From Corynebacterium sp. SCR221107 (GTDB lineage: Bacteria > Actinomycetota > Actinomycetes > Mycobacteriales > Mycobacteriaceae), in the NCBI RefSeq assembly GCF_027886475.1, contig NZ_CP115670.1, forward strand, positions 1,364,001 to 1,428,000: DNA of 64,000 nucleotides. The letters run 5' to 3'. Below the pieces are notes generated by a model that saw only the letters and a list, made by a program, of their open reading frames with translations, had not been told where the DNA came from and ran no database searches. Shown one piece after another: positions 1 to 9,833 of the stretch (position 1 is its first letter; every line of letters begins with the position of its first letter). Position numbers and translations under genes: made by a program.

Positions 1-927
1 ATTGACCCCGCCGAGATCGGCAAGATCCGTGCCGTCGACGTCCCGATCGTCGGCGATGCCGGCGAGGTCCTCACCGCCTTGTATGAGGTATTCACCCAGA
101 AGCTGCCGCACGGCATCGATATCAGTTCCTGGAAGGACTACCTGCGCGATCTGCAGGAGCGCTTCCCGCGCGGCTATGAGGAAAGCGATGATGGCATGCT
201 CGAGCCGCAGCACGTCATCCGTGTTTTGGCCGAGCAGGTTGGCCCTGACGCCATCTATTGTGCAGGTGTGGGCCAGCACCAGATGTGGGCCGCACAGTTC
301 CTTGACTTTGAAAAGCCCCGCACCTGGCTCAACTCCGGTGGCGCCGGCACGATGGGTTATGCCATCCCCGCCGCCATGGGCGCCAAGGCTGGCTGCCCGG
401 AGAAAGAAGTCTGGGCCATCGACGGCGACGGCTGCTTCCAGATGACCAACCAGGAGCTGACCACCTGCACGGTGGAAGGCTTCCCGATTAAGGTCGCCTT
501 GATTAACAACGGCAACCTGGGCATGGTGCGCCAGTGGCAGACCCTGTTCTACGACGGTCACTACTCCAACACCAAGCTGCGCGAGCACGATGAGTACATG
601 CCGGACTTCCTCAAGCTGTCGGAGGCCCAGGGCTGCGTGGCGATTCGCGTGACCAAGGAAGAAGAGATCATCCCGGCTATCGAAAAGGCCCGCGAGATCA
701 ACGACCGTCCGGTGGTCATCGACTTTATCGTCGGTGAGGACGCTCAGGTCTGGCCGATGGTTGCTGCTGGCAATTCCAACTCCGAAATCCAGTACGCGCG
801 TGGTCTGCGCCCGTTCTTCGAGTCTGATCAGTCAGCCGGCGAAGAGCCGGACACGATCGACGAGGTCATGGAGAAGGCCACCGAGACCTCCCTGGAAAAC
901 AACGCTGCATCTCAGGCAACGAACTAG
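1..927 (+). CDS. ilvB: Acetolactate synthase large subunit, C-terminal part
   Basis: The gene enters from the left edge, so only the last 308 codons are visible. It makes the catalytic subunit of acetohydroxyacid synthase, the thiamine-diphosphate enzyme that starts valine, leucine and isoleucine synthesis. The ThDP-binding motif is visible as [12 protein letters not shown] followed by the paired Asn of INNGNLGM (about 424-525). The first codons read [10 protein letters not shown], as expected for the linker before the ThDP domain. The C-terminal tail is acidic and low in complexity. ilvN follows after 15 bases, so the two subunits are co-transcribed. The promoter, and any leader peptide attenuator, lie outside the window. 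Confidence 0.95.
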   Translation: MDPAEIGKIRAVDVPIVGDAGEVLTALYEVFTQKLPHGIDISSWKDYLRDLQERFPRGYEESDDGMLEPQHVIRVLAEQVGPDAIYCAGVGQHQMWAAQFLDFEKPRTWLNSGGAGTMGYAIPAAMGAKAGCPEKEVWAIDGDGCFQMTNQELTTCTVEGFPIKVALINNGNLGMVRQWQTLFYDGHYSNTKLREHDEYMPDFLKLSEAQGCVAIRVTKEEEIIPAIEKAREINDRPVVIDFIVGEDAQVWPMVAAGNSNSEIQYARGLRPFFESDQSAGEEPDTIDEVMEKATETSLENNAASQATN

Positions 928-942
928 AAAGGACGAGCAAGA

Positions 943-1461
943 ATGAGTCAGCAAGAAATCTCTCGCCACATCTTGAGCGTGCTCGTCGAAGACATCGACG
1001 GCATCATCTCCCGCGTGTCGGCTATGTTTACCCGCCGCAGTTTCAACTTGGTCTCCTTGGTCTCCGGCAAGACTGAGATCAAGGGAATCAACCGCATCAC
1101 CATCGTTGTCGATGCCGATGAGGTCAACATCGAGCAGATCACCAAGCAGCTCAACAAGCTGATTCCGGTCCTCAAGGTGGTGCGCTTGGAGGAGGAGACC
1201 ACCATCGCCCGCGCCCTTATGCTGGTGAAGGTCTCCGCGGATGCGTCCAACCGCCCGCAGGTGGTGGACGCGGCTAACATCTTCCGTGCCCGCGTCGTGG
1301 ACGTTGCACCGGACTCGGTTGTCATCGAGGCCACCGGTACCAAGGGCAAGCTCAACGCCCTGCTGGAGGTGCTGGAGCCGTTCGGAATCCGTGAGCTGAT
1401 TTCGTCCGGTCAGATCGCCTTGAACCGCGGTCCGAAGACGATGGCTCCCAATAATCGCTAA
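943..1461 (+). CDS. ilvN: Acetolactate synthase small (regulatory) subunit
   Basis: This 172-residue protein is the feedback-sensing partner of IlvB; it binds valine and activates the catalytic subunit. An N-terminal ACT domain (about 6-80: HILSVLVEDIDGIISRVSAM, then a beta strand GINRITIVVD) is followed by the ALS small-subunit C-terminal domain, which carries IEATGTKGKLNALLEVLEPF. The start has AAAGGACG about 10 bases upstream. It lies between ilvB (15-base gap) and ilvC (93-base gap), and the second gap holds its own dyad and promoter-like sequence. Confidence 0.96.
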   Translation: MSQQEISRHILSVLVEDIDGIISRVSAMFTRRSFNLVSLVSGKTEIKGINRITIVVDADEVNIEQITKQLNKLIPVLKVVRLEEETTIARALMLVKVSADASNRPQVVDAANIFRARVVDVAPDSVVIEATGTKGKLNALLEVLEPFGIRELISSGQIALNRGPKTMAPNNR

Positions 1462-1466
1462 GTAAA

Positions 1467-1493
1467 TCTCACAAAATGAGACAATATGTCTCA
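1467..1493. promoter_or_regulatory. Dyad operator candidate in the ilvN-ilvC gap
   Basis: The gap holds TCTCA (1467-1471), then TGAGACA-ata-TGTCTCA (1477-1493), a perfect 7-bp inverted repeat around three bases. The half-sites are spaced about one helical turn apart. A promoter-like stretch follows (TTCGAC near 1497, then TAAAAAT near 1512), ahead of ilvC at 1555. The heptamer TCTCACA at 1467-1473 is the reverse complement of TGTGAGA found before leuB and leuC in this window. I infer a site for a branched-chain regulator such as LtbR; a transcript hairpin is the alternative. Confidence 0.5.
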
Positions 1494-1548
1494 AATTCGA
1501 CCAGACTGTGCTAAAAATAGAAGTACACAGTTGTCTAGGAAAGGCTAA

Positions 1549-2568
<1,020 letters not shown>

Positions 2569-2665
2569 AGTTCGCCGGTCACCGCGTATGGCCAACCGCT
2601 CGTAGATGTGGTGATCCCGCAAGGGTCCCGCACTTACGGTCGCATTAGCCGCGCCGATCACCAGT

Positions 2666-2720
2666 CCCGTGTTCCCTCGAAGCGTGTAACCGCTTCGATT
2701 TGAGGGAACACGGGGCTTTT
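2666..2720 (+). terminator. Rho-independent terminator after ilvC
   Basis: A 13-bp perfect stem, CCCGTGTTCCCTC with GAGGGAACACGGG, encloses a second stem GAAGCG/CGCTTC with a 6-base loop. CTTTT follows. Confidence 0.9.
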
Positions 2721-2864
2721 GCGTCCTCGGCCGTCAATACCGTGTTTCAATGTGCCTTCGGGCACAGCTGCGCTGAGACCTCGTGGCGAGGGGTAGGTTA
2801 CCCCTGTGATTGGGGGGGGGCGAATGGCGCTGACCTTTGGCTTTAGGTAGTAAATGGATGGGGA

Positions 2865-2910
2865 TTTTTCAATAACGGCTGTTAGTTGAAAAATGAGTTA
2901 GGATAATACA
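2865..2910 (+). promoter_or_regulatory. Metal-responsive operator/promoter candidate before the CDF gene
   Basis: TTTTTCAA (2865-2872) is mirrored by TTGAAAAA (2886-2893), with an inner TAAC-ggct-GTTA, giving a 29-base dyad. A -10-like TAGGAT follows at 2899-2904, six bases before the ATG at 2911, so the mRNA is probably leaderless and the dyad covers the -35 region. The shape suits an ArsR/SmtB-type zinc sensor. No regulator gene is adjacent. Confidence 0.55.
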
Positions 2911-3915
2911 ATGTCCCAGCCTCAATCAGGTGCCCCCGGCGCGCAGGAACACGGCGGTTCCTCGCATGACCATGCCCATTCCCACGGGCATACTCATTCG
3001 CATGGGCACGATCATGATCATGTGCCTCAGGGGATGCGGGCGCTGTTGACCGTGCTCGTGTTCACTAGCGTGATTTTCGTGGTCGAGGTCGTCGGTGGCC
3101 TTCTTTCGGGCTCGTTGGCGCTGCTGTCCGACGCCATGCACATGCTGGGGGATTCCACTGGGTTGATCGTGGCGGCGGTGGCGATTGCCTTGGGACGACG
3201 CAAGCGCAGCACGGTGGCAACCTACGGGCACAAGCGTTTCGAGATCCTTGCGACAGTGCTCAACGCCGCGGCAGTCAGCGCGATTTCGGTGTGGATTGTG
3301 GTGGAGGCTATCTCGCGGCTTCGCAGCGGAGACGTGGTGGATACCACGATGATGCTCATAGTCGGCGCGGTGGGGCTTGTTGCCAATATTTTCGGGGCGC
3401 TCGTTTTGCACGGGCACCGCGACGAGGGGCTCAACATCGAGGGCGCTTTCCTCCACGTGCTCGTTGACCTGTGTGGTTCGATCGCGGTGATCGCCGCAGC
3501 CCTGGTCATGCGCTATACGGGCGTGGTGTGGGCAGATACGGTCGCCTCATTGATTATCGCCGCGCTGATTTTGCCGCGATCGCTGAAGCTGTTGGGCAAG
3601 TCCGTCAACGTGTTACTGGAGCGGGTTCCAGAAGGAGTGGACATCACTGCGATTGAGGCGGAACTGCGGCAGATCCCCGGGGTGGTTTCCGTGCATGACA
3701 TGCACGTGTGGTCTTTGGACGGCCAAGAGCTGTTGGCCACCTGCCACGTGGTGGTCGATCAGTTGGCGCGCGATATTCATGGTTGCGGCGTGCTAGACAT
3801 TGCCCAGCATGTCCTTTCCGAAAATGGCATTGCTCATTCCACGATTCAGATGGAATCGGTAGCCCACGGCGGGCACGAGGTCTGTTGTGAGGACGTCACC
3901 GGCCAGACCGGCTAG
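2911..3915 (+). CDS. Cation diffusion facilitator family zinc-type exporter
   Basis: A 334-residue membrane antiporter of the CDF family (CzcD/ZitB type), which exports Zn or similar divalent metals in exchange for protons. Residues 15-40 are a His/Asp-rich cytosolic tail. About six membrane segments follow; the metal-site helices carry SDAMHMLGD (TM2) and HVLVDLCGS (TM5). The C-terminal cytoplasmic ferredoxin-like domain includes VSVHDMHVWSLDG. The start is supported by a -10-like hexamer six bases upstream and no ribosome binding site, a leaderless layout. The operator-like dyad just upstream suggests metal-induced expression. Confidence 0.92.
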   Translation: MSQPQSGAPGAQEHGGSSHDHAHSHGHTHSHGHDHDHVPQGMRALLTVLVFTSVIFVVEVVGGLLSGSLALLSDAMHMLGDSTGLIVAAVAIALGRRKRSTVATYGHKRFEILATVLNAAAVSAISVWIVVEAISRLRSGDVVDTTMMLIVGAVGLVANIFGALVLHGHRDEGLNIEGAFLHVLVDLCGSIAVIAAALVMRYTGVVWADTVASLIIAALILPRSLKLLGKSVNVLLERVPEGVDITAIEAELRQIPGVVSVHDMHVWSLDGQELLATCHVVVDQLARDIHGCGVLDIAQHVLSENGIAHSTIQMESVAHGGHEVCCEDVTGQTG

Positions 3916-3981
3916 CCAGATTGGCGCAGGCGTGATGGTTCGAGTCCACATAAGAGGCCTGATGGCGTTAGTATCGGGTAC

Positions 3982-5799
3982 ATGGCTTTTTCAACCCCTA
4001 GCTACGATCTCATCGACTTGTTCAATCGCATCGATCGAGGCGATCTGCAGCTTCCGGACTTTCAGCGAAGCTTTCGGTGGGACGTGGATCGGATTCGCTC
4101 CCTGCTGGTGACTGTGCTGCGTGGCTACCCCATGGGTTCCTTCATGGCGTTGGACGTGCGCAATGAGCCGCCACGGTTCAAGTCACGACCGATTGCAGGC
4201 GCACCGGATACCGGTGAGCAACCCGGCCTTTTGCTTCTCGACGGGCAGCAGCGCCTGACCACCTTGTACCAGTGCCTGCGCGGCGATGGCATCGTGGAAA
4301 GCACCGATTTCCGCAACAAGAAGGTCCGTCGCAAGTTCTATGTCGACGTCAACAAGGCTGTCTCCGCCGATGTGCTTCCCGACGAGGCGGTTATCGCCAC
4401 CGACGCTGACGGCTATATCATGACCCATTTCGGTCCGGAACTACCCGGCGGCCTGCTCAACCGCGCGGCCGAGCTCGCAGCAGGGTTGCTCCCGGTCTCG
4501 GAGCTGCTGTCGGACTCCGGCACCGATCTTCTCTTTGATCTCGCCGATGGTGCCGAGGAGGGGCAGCGCGAGCGCACCAAGCGCTTCAATAACGCCGTGC
4601 TCAAGCCTTTGGTGCGTTATTCCGTACCCATGATTCGCCTTGATCGTGGCACCGCGCAAGAGGGCATCGGCTCGATTTTTGCCCAGGCCAATAGCCACGG
4701 CCTCCAGATGGATGTCTTCGATTTGCTCACCGCGGTGTTCAAGCTTGAGGATGAGAACTTCTCCTTGAAGAAGGATTGGGAAGACATTGAGGATCAGCTG
4801 CGCTTGTTCCCAGCACTCAACGGTATTGGGCAAACGGAGTTCCTCACGGCTGTTGCCTTGCACGTGACGGCCAAGAAGGGGCATGCCGACGCCCACCGTG
4901 AGGCAATCGTCAACCTCAAGCTTGCCGAATATCAGCAAGCGCGGCGTATCATGCTCGCTGCATTCAAGGAGACCGCGGAGTTTCTCAGTGAGCGCTGCAT
5001 GCACACCACCTCCCAGGTGCCTTACACCGCCCAGTTGATTCCTTTGGCGGTGATCATCGCGCTGTTGACGCAAGATCCATCGATTTTGGCGCGACAATCG
5101 GCGTGGGATCGCCTCAACCGATGGTTCTGGTGCGGAGTCTTCGGCGAGCTTTACGGCGCCCCCACTGCTACTGTGCGCGCGGCCACCGATGTGGAGGAGG
5201 TTACCGCGTGGGTCGCAGCGAGCGTAACCGGGGCAGAAGCTCAGGTGCCACGCTCGGTGCGCGACGCGCGATTTATCGAGTCGCGCCTGCTCAGCGCCGG
5301 GCCAAACTCCGGGCTGTACAAGGGCATTTATGCCCTGCTCATGGGGCGTGGGGCGCGCGATTGGCGTACCGGGTCGGTGTTTGATCGCGGCACCTTCTTC
5401 GACCTTGGTGTCCACTTCCGTCAGATATTCCCGGCGCGGTGGTGTGCGGACAACGGTATCGACCCAGTGCTTGCAGAATCGGTTCTCAACCGGACGCCAA
5501 TGGGGCGGCGCACCTACGTCATGGTGGAGGATTCCTCACCGGCGCGTTATCTTTATCGCCTGCAGTCAAAGGCGCTCATGGACGACGCCGAGTTCGATGC
5601 CGTGTTGGGCAGTCACCTGTGTGACGCGAACCTGCTGCTGGCGGCACGCGCGGAGGAGTTCTTCCGCGACCGGCGACGCCGTTTCGTTGAGATGATCGAG
5701 CAGGCGATGGATTCCAAGGCCGTGCGTGACGTTAACGAGCACGACCTTCGCGCCGGTGAGGAAGGCCCGGCGGCCTTCGTCGCGGAGGTGGAAAGCTAG
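3982..5799 (+). CDS. DUF262 domain protein, stand-alone
   Basis: This 605-residue protein begins with a DUF262 (GmrS-type, ParB-like fold) domain. LPDFQRSFRWD is at about 24-34 and the hallmark DGQQRLTTL at about 87-95. In the family that motif supports NTP hydrolysis in Type IV restriction GmrSD, BrxU and SspE. The C-terminal half (about 330-600) has no HNH motif that I can see, and no partner nuclease or modification gene is adjacent. It starts at an ATG seven bases after TAGTAT (3969-3974), a leaderless arrangement. A DNA-defence role is inference from the domain only. Confidence 0.8.
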   Translation: MAFSTPSYDLIDLFNRIDRGDLQLPDFQRSFRWDVDRIRSLLVTVLRGYPMGSFMALDVRNEPPRFKSRPIAGAPDTGEQPGLLLLDGQQRLTTLYQCLRGDGIVESTDFRNKKVRRKFYVDVNKAVSADVLPDEAVIATDADGYIMTHFGPELPGGLLNRAAELAAGLLPVSELLSDSGTDLLFDLADGAEEGQRERTKRFNNAVLKPLVRYSVPMIRLDRGTAQEGIGSIFAQANSHGLQMDVFDLLTAVFKLEDENFSLKKDWEDIEDQLRLFPALNGIGQTEFLTAVALHVTAKKGHADAHREAIVNLKLAEYQQARRIMLAAFKETAEFLSERCMHTTSQVPYTAQLIPLAVIIALLTQDPSILARQSAWDRLNRWFWCGVFGELYGAPTATVRAATDVEEVTAWVAASVTGAEAQVPRSVRDARFIESRLLSAGPNSGLYKGIYALLMGRGARDWRTGSVFDRGTFFDLGVHFRQIFPARWCADNGIDPVLAESVLNRTPMGRRTYVMVEDSSPARYLYRLQSKALMDDAEFDAVLGSHLCDANLLLAARAEEFFRDRRRRFVEMIEQAMDSKAVRDVNEHDLRAGEEGPAAFVAEVES

Positions 5800-6006
5800 G
5801 CCCACGGCCACGGCCGTCCCGGGCGAGTTCTGCGGTTTTGAGCGTCGGCAAGCAAGAAATACCTCGCTTGTTGCAGGCCGCCAGGCAAGCGGATTGACCG
5901 TGCGGGCAATGAAGCGTTTAAGGTGCGAAGGCAGACAAATCGTGGCCCCACGGGTAAGCTCTGTGCCCGCGGCAACGAAAAGCGTCACGAGGCGGGAGGA
6001 GAGGAG

Positions 6007-7983
6007 ATGACAATCAGAACTTTCCTCACTACCTGCCAACCGTTACAACGCACGCGCGTGATTGCGCTGCTGGGAAGCATCGTTCTCGGGGCATCGCTTG
6101 CCGGCTGTGCCCGCGAGGAAACCCCTTTCGCCCAGGCGCGCTCGGACAATCTCGGGCGGCATGTTGCCAGCGGCTTCGACTCCACTGCGGAGGTACTGGC
6201 TGATAAGGACGCAAGCGGGCTCGACGTGGTTCGGCGCCTTTTTGATAGTTCAGCCACCTTGGTCATCGCCGGGCAGGAGGTCGGCGACCAGCTGCGCGCA
6301 GCAAGCCTCGCGGTGTTTTCCCACGCCCCGATGCTGGTCATGAACCCGAACAATCGAGATGCGGTGCTCGCCGAGATCGACCGTCTAGGTGTTCGCACCG
6401 TCCTCGCCGTTGGCAAGGTGGATCTGGCCGATGCCAGCGGGGACCTCAAAGTGATCAAGGATCCTGGGACCTATGTCGCCTTGGGCGAGATGACCGCCTT
6501 CCAATTCGACAAGCATCCGGTGACCTACCGGGAGCTGGTGATCGACGCCGTCGCCGACTTAGAAGACGCCGATCCCCAGTATCTTTACCCAGGATGGATC
6601 GGTGCGGCTCCGACCCAGCTCGATGATTGGGCCAGCGCACAAGGACTAGGCCGGAAGCGTACCGCCGCCTTCCCAGCACAGTCGAAGCGTGACGGAGGTC
6701 TGTCGCCGGTGGTGATCGCGAGCAGGGACACCTCGATCGCGGCGGTTGCCAGCGCGCGCTCCTTTGGCGCGGAGGTGCGCGTTTTTCCGGTCGCCGACCC
6801 ACGTTTTAGCGAGCAGACCTTCGGATTCGTCGCTGGCCTTGCCGATCAACCGCTGCTGGTGTTGGGCACCGACTTTGGCACGGCCGGGCAGCTGCGCGAG
6901 AAGATCCTGCTGGGCGAATCCCAGTGGGAGCGTGCCAGTGGCGGCGACTATTCTGGGCTCCTGCCTTCCCAAGGCAGCGGCGCCTACGGGCTTTCTAGCC
7001 TCAGCGGTTCTACGACCTCAGAAAGCATCATCGACACCGGAATCATGTTCCCGCAGCGCACCCTCATCGGACCGCTACCCGTTGCGCTGACAGAGCTTGC
7101 CGACGAGTCCGCCGTCGATCGTTTGCTTGCCGACGCCGAGCAGCGTCAATCCAACTACTTCCGCGGACATGACGGCCGCAGCGTTCCCACCGTCGTGGTC
7201 ACCCTTCCACCGGCCTTTGATGCGGAGCACGACCAACAATCGGTTGACCCGAGCATCCCCATCGCTGCCGCCGATGGCCTGACAGCTTCAGAACTTGATC
7301 ACCTTGACTACCTCATCCGCACCGCGGGCGATAAACACACTCAGGTCATCATCGGGGTTTTGGCGACCGACCTCGACGAGCTAGCGCAACAACCCGTGGA
7401 CGCCTGGCCGGAGCATCTAGTCGATGCCTTGGACAACGGGTATGTCTCCTTGGCGGTATTTTCCGCACGTGCCGGCCAGGCTGAAGAAGCGGTCATGCAG
7501 GCCAACCAGGTTAACATCGTGGCCCACCACCTCAATGACTTTGCCAAGCAACGCGGGCTTGCGGCCAAGGGGTTGTTCCTCGTCGAAAGGCGGGCCGGGA
7601 GGATTGCCAACCCCGAGATCTTGCGCGGAGACTTCCCGCTGGTTCAGGTCATGGTGGTCGCCGATACCGTTCCCAGGGACGAAGAGGCGCTAGCGGGCGT
7701 GGAGGCCGCTAGCGAAACGGCGGGGGAGTCGTCGGCAAGCGACCAGGCGGTAACCGAGCTTAGCCTGCGCCAACGCACCGCTTATGAGGACATTATGGTC
7801 GCTGACGTCGGTGCGCGGCTGCCGCGTGGTTATTCCGGAGTACGCGGGATTTTCAGTGGCTGGATGCGGGGCACGCGGGAAGTGGCGGCCCTCGAAGGTG
7901 GGCACGAATCGGCGGTGCTGGAGGCCGCGAAATACGATTACACGCAACTGTCCCCCCGTCCGTGGTTAGTTCTCGGGCCGTAG
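6007..7983 (+). CDS. Large putative lipoprotein, cell-wall-binding-repeat-like
   Basis: The product is about 658 residues. The start at 6007 has a strong purine-rich site (GGGAGGAGAGG) and gives a proper signal peptide: a basic N-terminus, the hydrophobic stretch VIALLGSIVLGASLAG, then a lipobox LAGC, so a lipid-anchored exported protein is expected. The early part alternates beta/alpha units (LVIAGQEVGD, VRTVLAVGKVDL) resembling cell-wall-binding repeat type 2 modules. I do not recognise a catalytic motif. The function is unknown. It stands between the DUF262 gene and serA with no obvious operon partner. Confidence 0.8.
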   Translation: MTIRTFLTTCQPLQRTRVIALLGSIVLGASLAGCAREETPFAQARSDNLGRHVASGFDSTAEVLADKDASGLDVVRRLFDSSATLVIAGQEVGDQLRAASLAVFSHAPMLVMNPNNRDAVLAEIDRLGVRTVLAVGKVDLADASGDLKVIKDPGTYVALGEMTAFQFDKHPVTYRELVIDAVADLEDADPQYLYPGWIGAAPTQLDDWASAQGLGRKRTAAFPAQSKRDGGLSPVVIASRDTSIAAVASARSFGAEVRVFPVADPRFSEQTFGFVAGLADQPLLVLGTDFGTAGQLREKILLGESQWERASGGDYSGLLPSQGSGAYGLSSLSGSTTSESIIDTGIMFPQRTLIGPLPVALTELADESAVDRLLADAEQRQSNYFRGHDGRSVPTVVVTLPPAFDAEHDQQSVDPSIPIAAADGLTASELDHLDYLIRTAGDKHTQVIIGVLATDLDELAQQPVDAWPEHLVDALDNGYVSLAVFSARAGQAEEAVMQANQVNIVAHHLNDFAKQRGLAAKGLFLVERRAGRIANPEILRGDFPLVQVMVVADTVPRDEEALAGVEAASETAGESSASDQAVTELSLRQRTAYEDIMVADVGARLPRGYSGVRGIFSGWMRGTREVAALEGGHESAVLEAAKYDYTQLSPRPWLVLGP

Positions 7984-8154
7984 GACAATAATATTCACAC
8001 TTTGCGCGGGATTTACACCTCCGCCACTGTGCCTGAGAAGTGATTGGTCTACACTAAGTCCCAGTCGCACGCCGATGAGCTGGTGTGGACCCCTGAATGT
8101 CGACGCGGTCGTGCCGGCATTTTGTGGACATCTCGAATTCCCAGGAGATTAAAC

Positions 8155-9750
8155 GTGAGCCAGAATGGCCTTCCTGTCGTTCTCATTGCCGATAAGCTAG
8201 CGCAGTCCACCGTGGACGCGCTCGGAGACAAGGTGGAGGTGCGCTGGGTCGACGGTCCGAACCGTCCCGAGCTGCTCGCCGCCGTTCCAGAGGCAGACGC
8301 ACTGCTCGTGCGTTCCGCAACCACTGTTGACGAGGAAGTCCTCGCCGCAGCCACCAACCTCAAGATCGTCGGCCGTGCAGGCGTCGGTCTGGACAACGTT
8401 GACATCGCTGCCGCTACCGAGCGCGGCGTCATGGTCGTCAACGCTCCTACCTCGAACATCCACTCTGCTTGTGAGCATGCCATCTCTTTGCTGCTGGCTA
8501 CTGCGCGCCAGATTCCGGCCGCCGACAAGACCTTGCGCGACGGCGAGTGGAAGCGTTCCGCTTTCAAGGGTGTTGAGATCCTGGGCAAGACCGTCGGCAT
8601 CGTCGGCTTCGGCCACATCGGACAGCTGTTCGCACAGCGCCTGGCCGCCTTCGAGACCGAGATCATCGCATACGATCCCTACGCCAATCCTGCCCGCGCA
8701 GCACAGCTGGGCGTGAAGCTGGTTGAGCTGGAGGAACTGGTGGCACAGGCTGACTTCGTCACCATCCACCTGCCCAAGACCAAGGAAACCGCCGGCATGT
8801 TCGATGCCGAGCTGCTGGCGAAGGCCAAGAAGGGCCAGATCATCATCAACGCCGCCCGCGGCGGCTTGGTCGATGAGCAGGCGTTGGCCGATGCCATCAA
8901 GTCTGGCCACATCCGTGGCGCAGGCTTCGACGTTTTCGCCACCGAGCCGTGCACGGACTCCCCGCTGTTCGACCTTCCTGAGGTCGTCGTCACCCCGCAC
9001 CTGGGCGCATCCACCGAGGAGGCACAGGACCGCGCCGGCACCGATGTTGCCGCTTCCGTGCTCAAGGCTCTGGCAGGAGAGTTCGTCGCAGACGCCGTGA
9101 ACGTCTCCGGCGGTCGCGTTGGGGAAGAGGTTGCTGGCTGGCTGGATCTGGCCCGCAAGCTGGGTCTGGTTGCAGGCCACTTGCTCGACGGCTTCCCGGT
9201 TGCCCTCGAGGTCGAGGCCCGCGGCGAGCTGTCCACCGAGCAGGTTGACGTGCTGGGTCTGTCCGCATTGCGCGGACTGTTCTCCGGCATCATCGAGGAG
9301 CAGGTTACCTTCGTTAACGCACCTCGCATCGCCGAGGAGCGCGGTGTTGAGGTCAAGGTGACCACCGCTTCTGAGTCCGTATCCCACCGCAGCGTCCTCG
9401 AAGTCAAGGCCATCGGCGCGGACGGGAAGACCGCCTCCGTCATCGGTGCGCTGACCGCACTCGGCCAGGTGGAGAAGATCGTTCGCATCAACGGCCGCGG
9501 CGTCGACCTGCGTGCGGAGGGTCGCAACCTGTTCTTCTCCTACACCGATGCCCCAGGCGCTCTGGGCAAGGTCGGTACCCGCCTAGGTGCAGCCAACATC
9601 AACATCGAGGCTGCTGCCTTGACCCAGGAGGCCGAAGGCGATGGCGCCATCCTCGTCCTGCGTGTCAACCAGGAAGTTCCTGAGGCACTGGTCAAGGAGA
9701 TCGCTGACGAGCTGGGTGCAACCGCGCTTCAGATCGACCTGGATTCCTAA
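8155..9750 (+). CDS. serA: D-3-phosphoglycerate dehydrogenase
   Basis: SerA oxidises 3-phosphoglycerate with NAD to start serine synthesis. The GTG at 8155 follows CCAGGAGATT and gives a 531-residue protein beginning SQNGLPVVLIADKLA, matching the actinobacterial length. The NAD-binding motif GFGHIGQLFA is at about 147-156. The catalytic Arg/Glu/His positions lie in NAARGGLVDEQALADAI and VVVTPHLGASTEEAQ. An intervening allosteric domain and a C-terminal ACT domain (GRNLFFSYTDAPGALGKVG onward) complete the long actinobacterial form. TACACT at about 8049-8054 is a possible -10, leaving a leader of roughly 100 bases. Confidence 0.97.
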   Translation: MSQNGLPVVLIADKLAQSTVDALGDKVEVRWVDGPNRPELLAAVPEADALLVRSATTVDEEVLAAATNLKIVGRAGVGLDNVDIAAATERGVMVVNAPTSNIHSACEHAISLLLATARQIPAADKTLRDGEWKRSAFKGVEILGKTVGIVGFGHIGQLFAQRLAAFETEIIAYDPYANPARAAQLGVKLVELEELVAQADFVTIHLPKTKETAGMFDAELLAKAKKGQIIINAARGGLVDEQALADAIKSGHIRGAGFDVFATEPCTDSPLFDLPEVVVTPHLGASTEEAQDRAGTDVAASVLKALAGEFVADAVNVSGGRVGEEVAGWLDLARKLGLVAGHLLDGFPVALEVEARGELSTEQVDVLGLSALRGLFSGIIEEQVTFVNAPRIAEERGVEVKVTTASESVSHRSVLEVKAIGADGKTASVIGALTALGQVEKIVRINGRGVDLRAEGRNLFFSYTDAPGALGKVGTRLGAANINIEAAALTQEAEGDGAILVLRVNQEVPEALVKEIADELGATALQIDLDS

Positions 9751-9784
9751 GGCCCGAGCAGCCGTTTCACCACGGATGTAGATC

Positions 9785-9832
9785 GACCCGAGTCCCCTCA
9801 CCTTCTGAGCAAGGAGGGGGCTCGGGTCTTTT
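9785..9832 (+). terminator. Rho-independent terminator after serA
   Basis: The 15-base arm GACCCGAGTCCCCTC pairs with GAGGGGGCTCGGGTC (one mismatch) and is followed by TTTT. It separates serA from the convergent bioWF gene. Confidence 0.9.
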
Positions 9833-9833
9833 G

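Larger units (their letters stand above)
2569..2910. other. Intergenic region ilvC - CDF exporter
   Basis: This 342-base gap holds the ilvC terminator (2666-2720), a run of nine G at 2812-2820, and the dyad plus promoter of the next gene (2865-2910). I see no coding sequence in it. Confidence 0.7.

Noticed and set aside
2812..2820. Run of nine G, possible phase-variable tract
   Set aside because: It lies in no gene and more than 40 bases upstream of the dyad/promoter; nothing shows that its length matters.
4441..5415. 324-codon minus-strand frame inside the DUF262 gene
   Set aside because: Shadow of the plus-strand gene; no ribosome binding site or recognisable motif.
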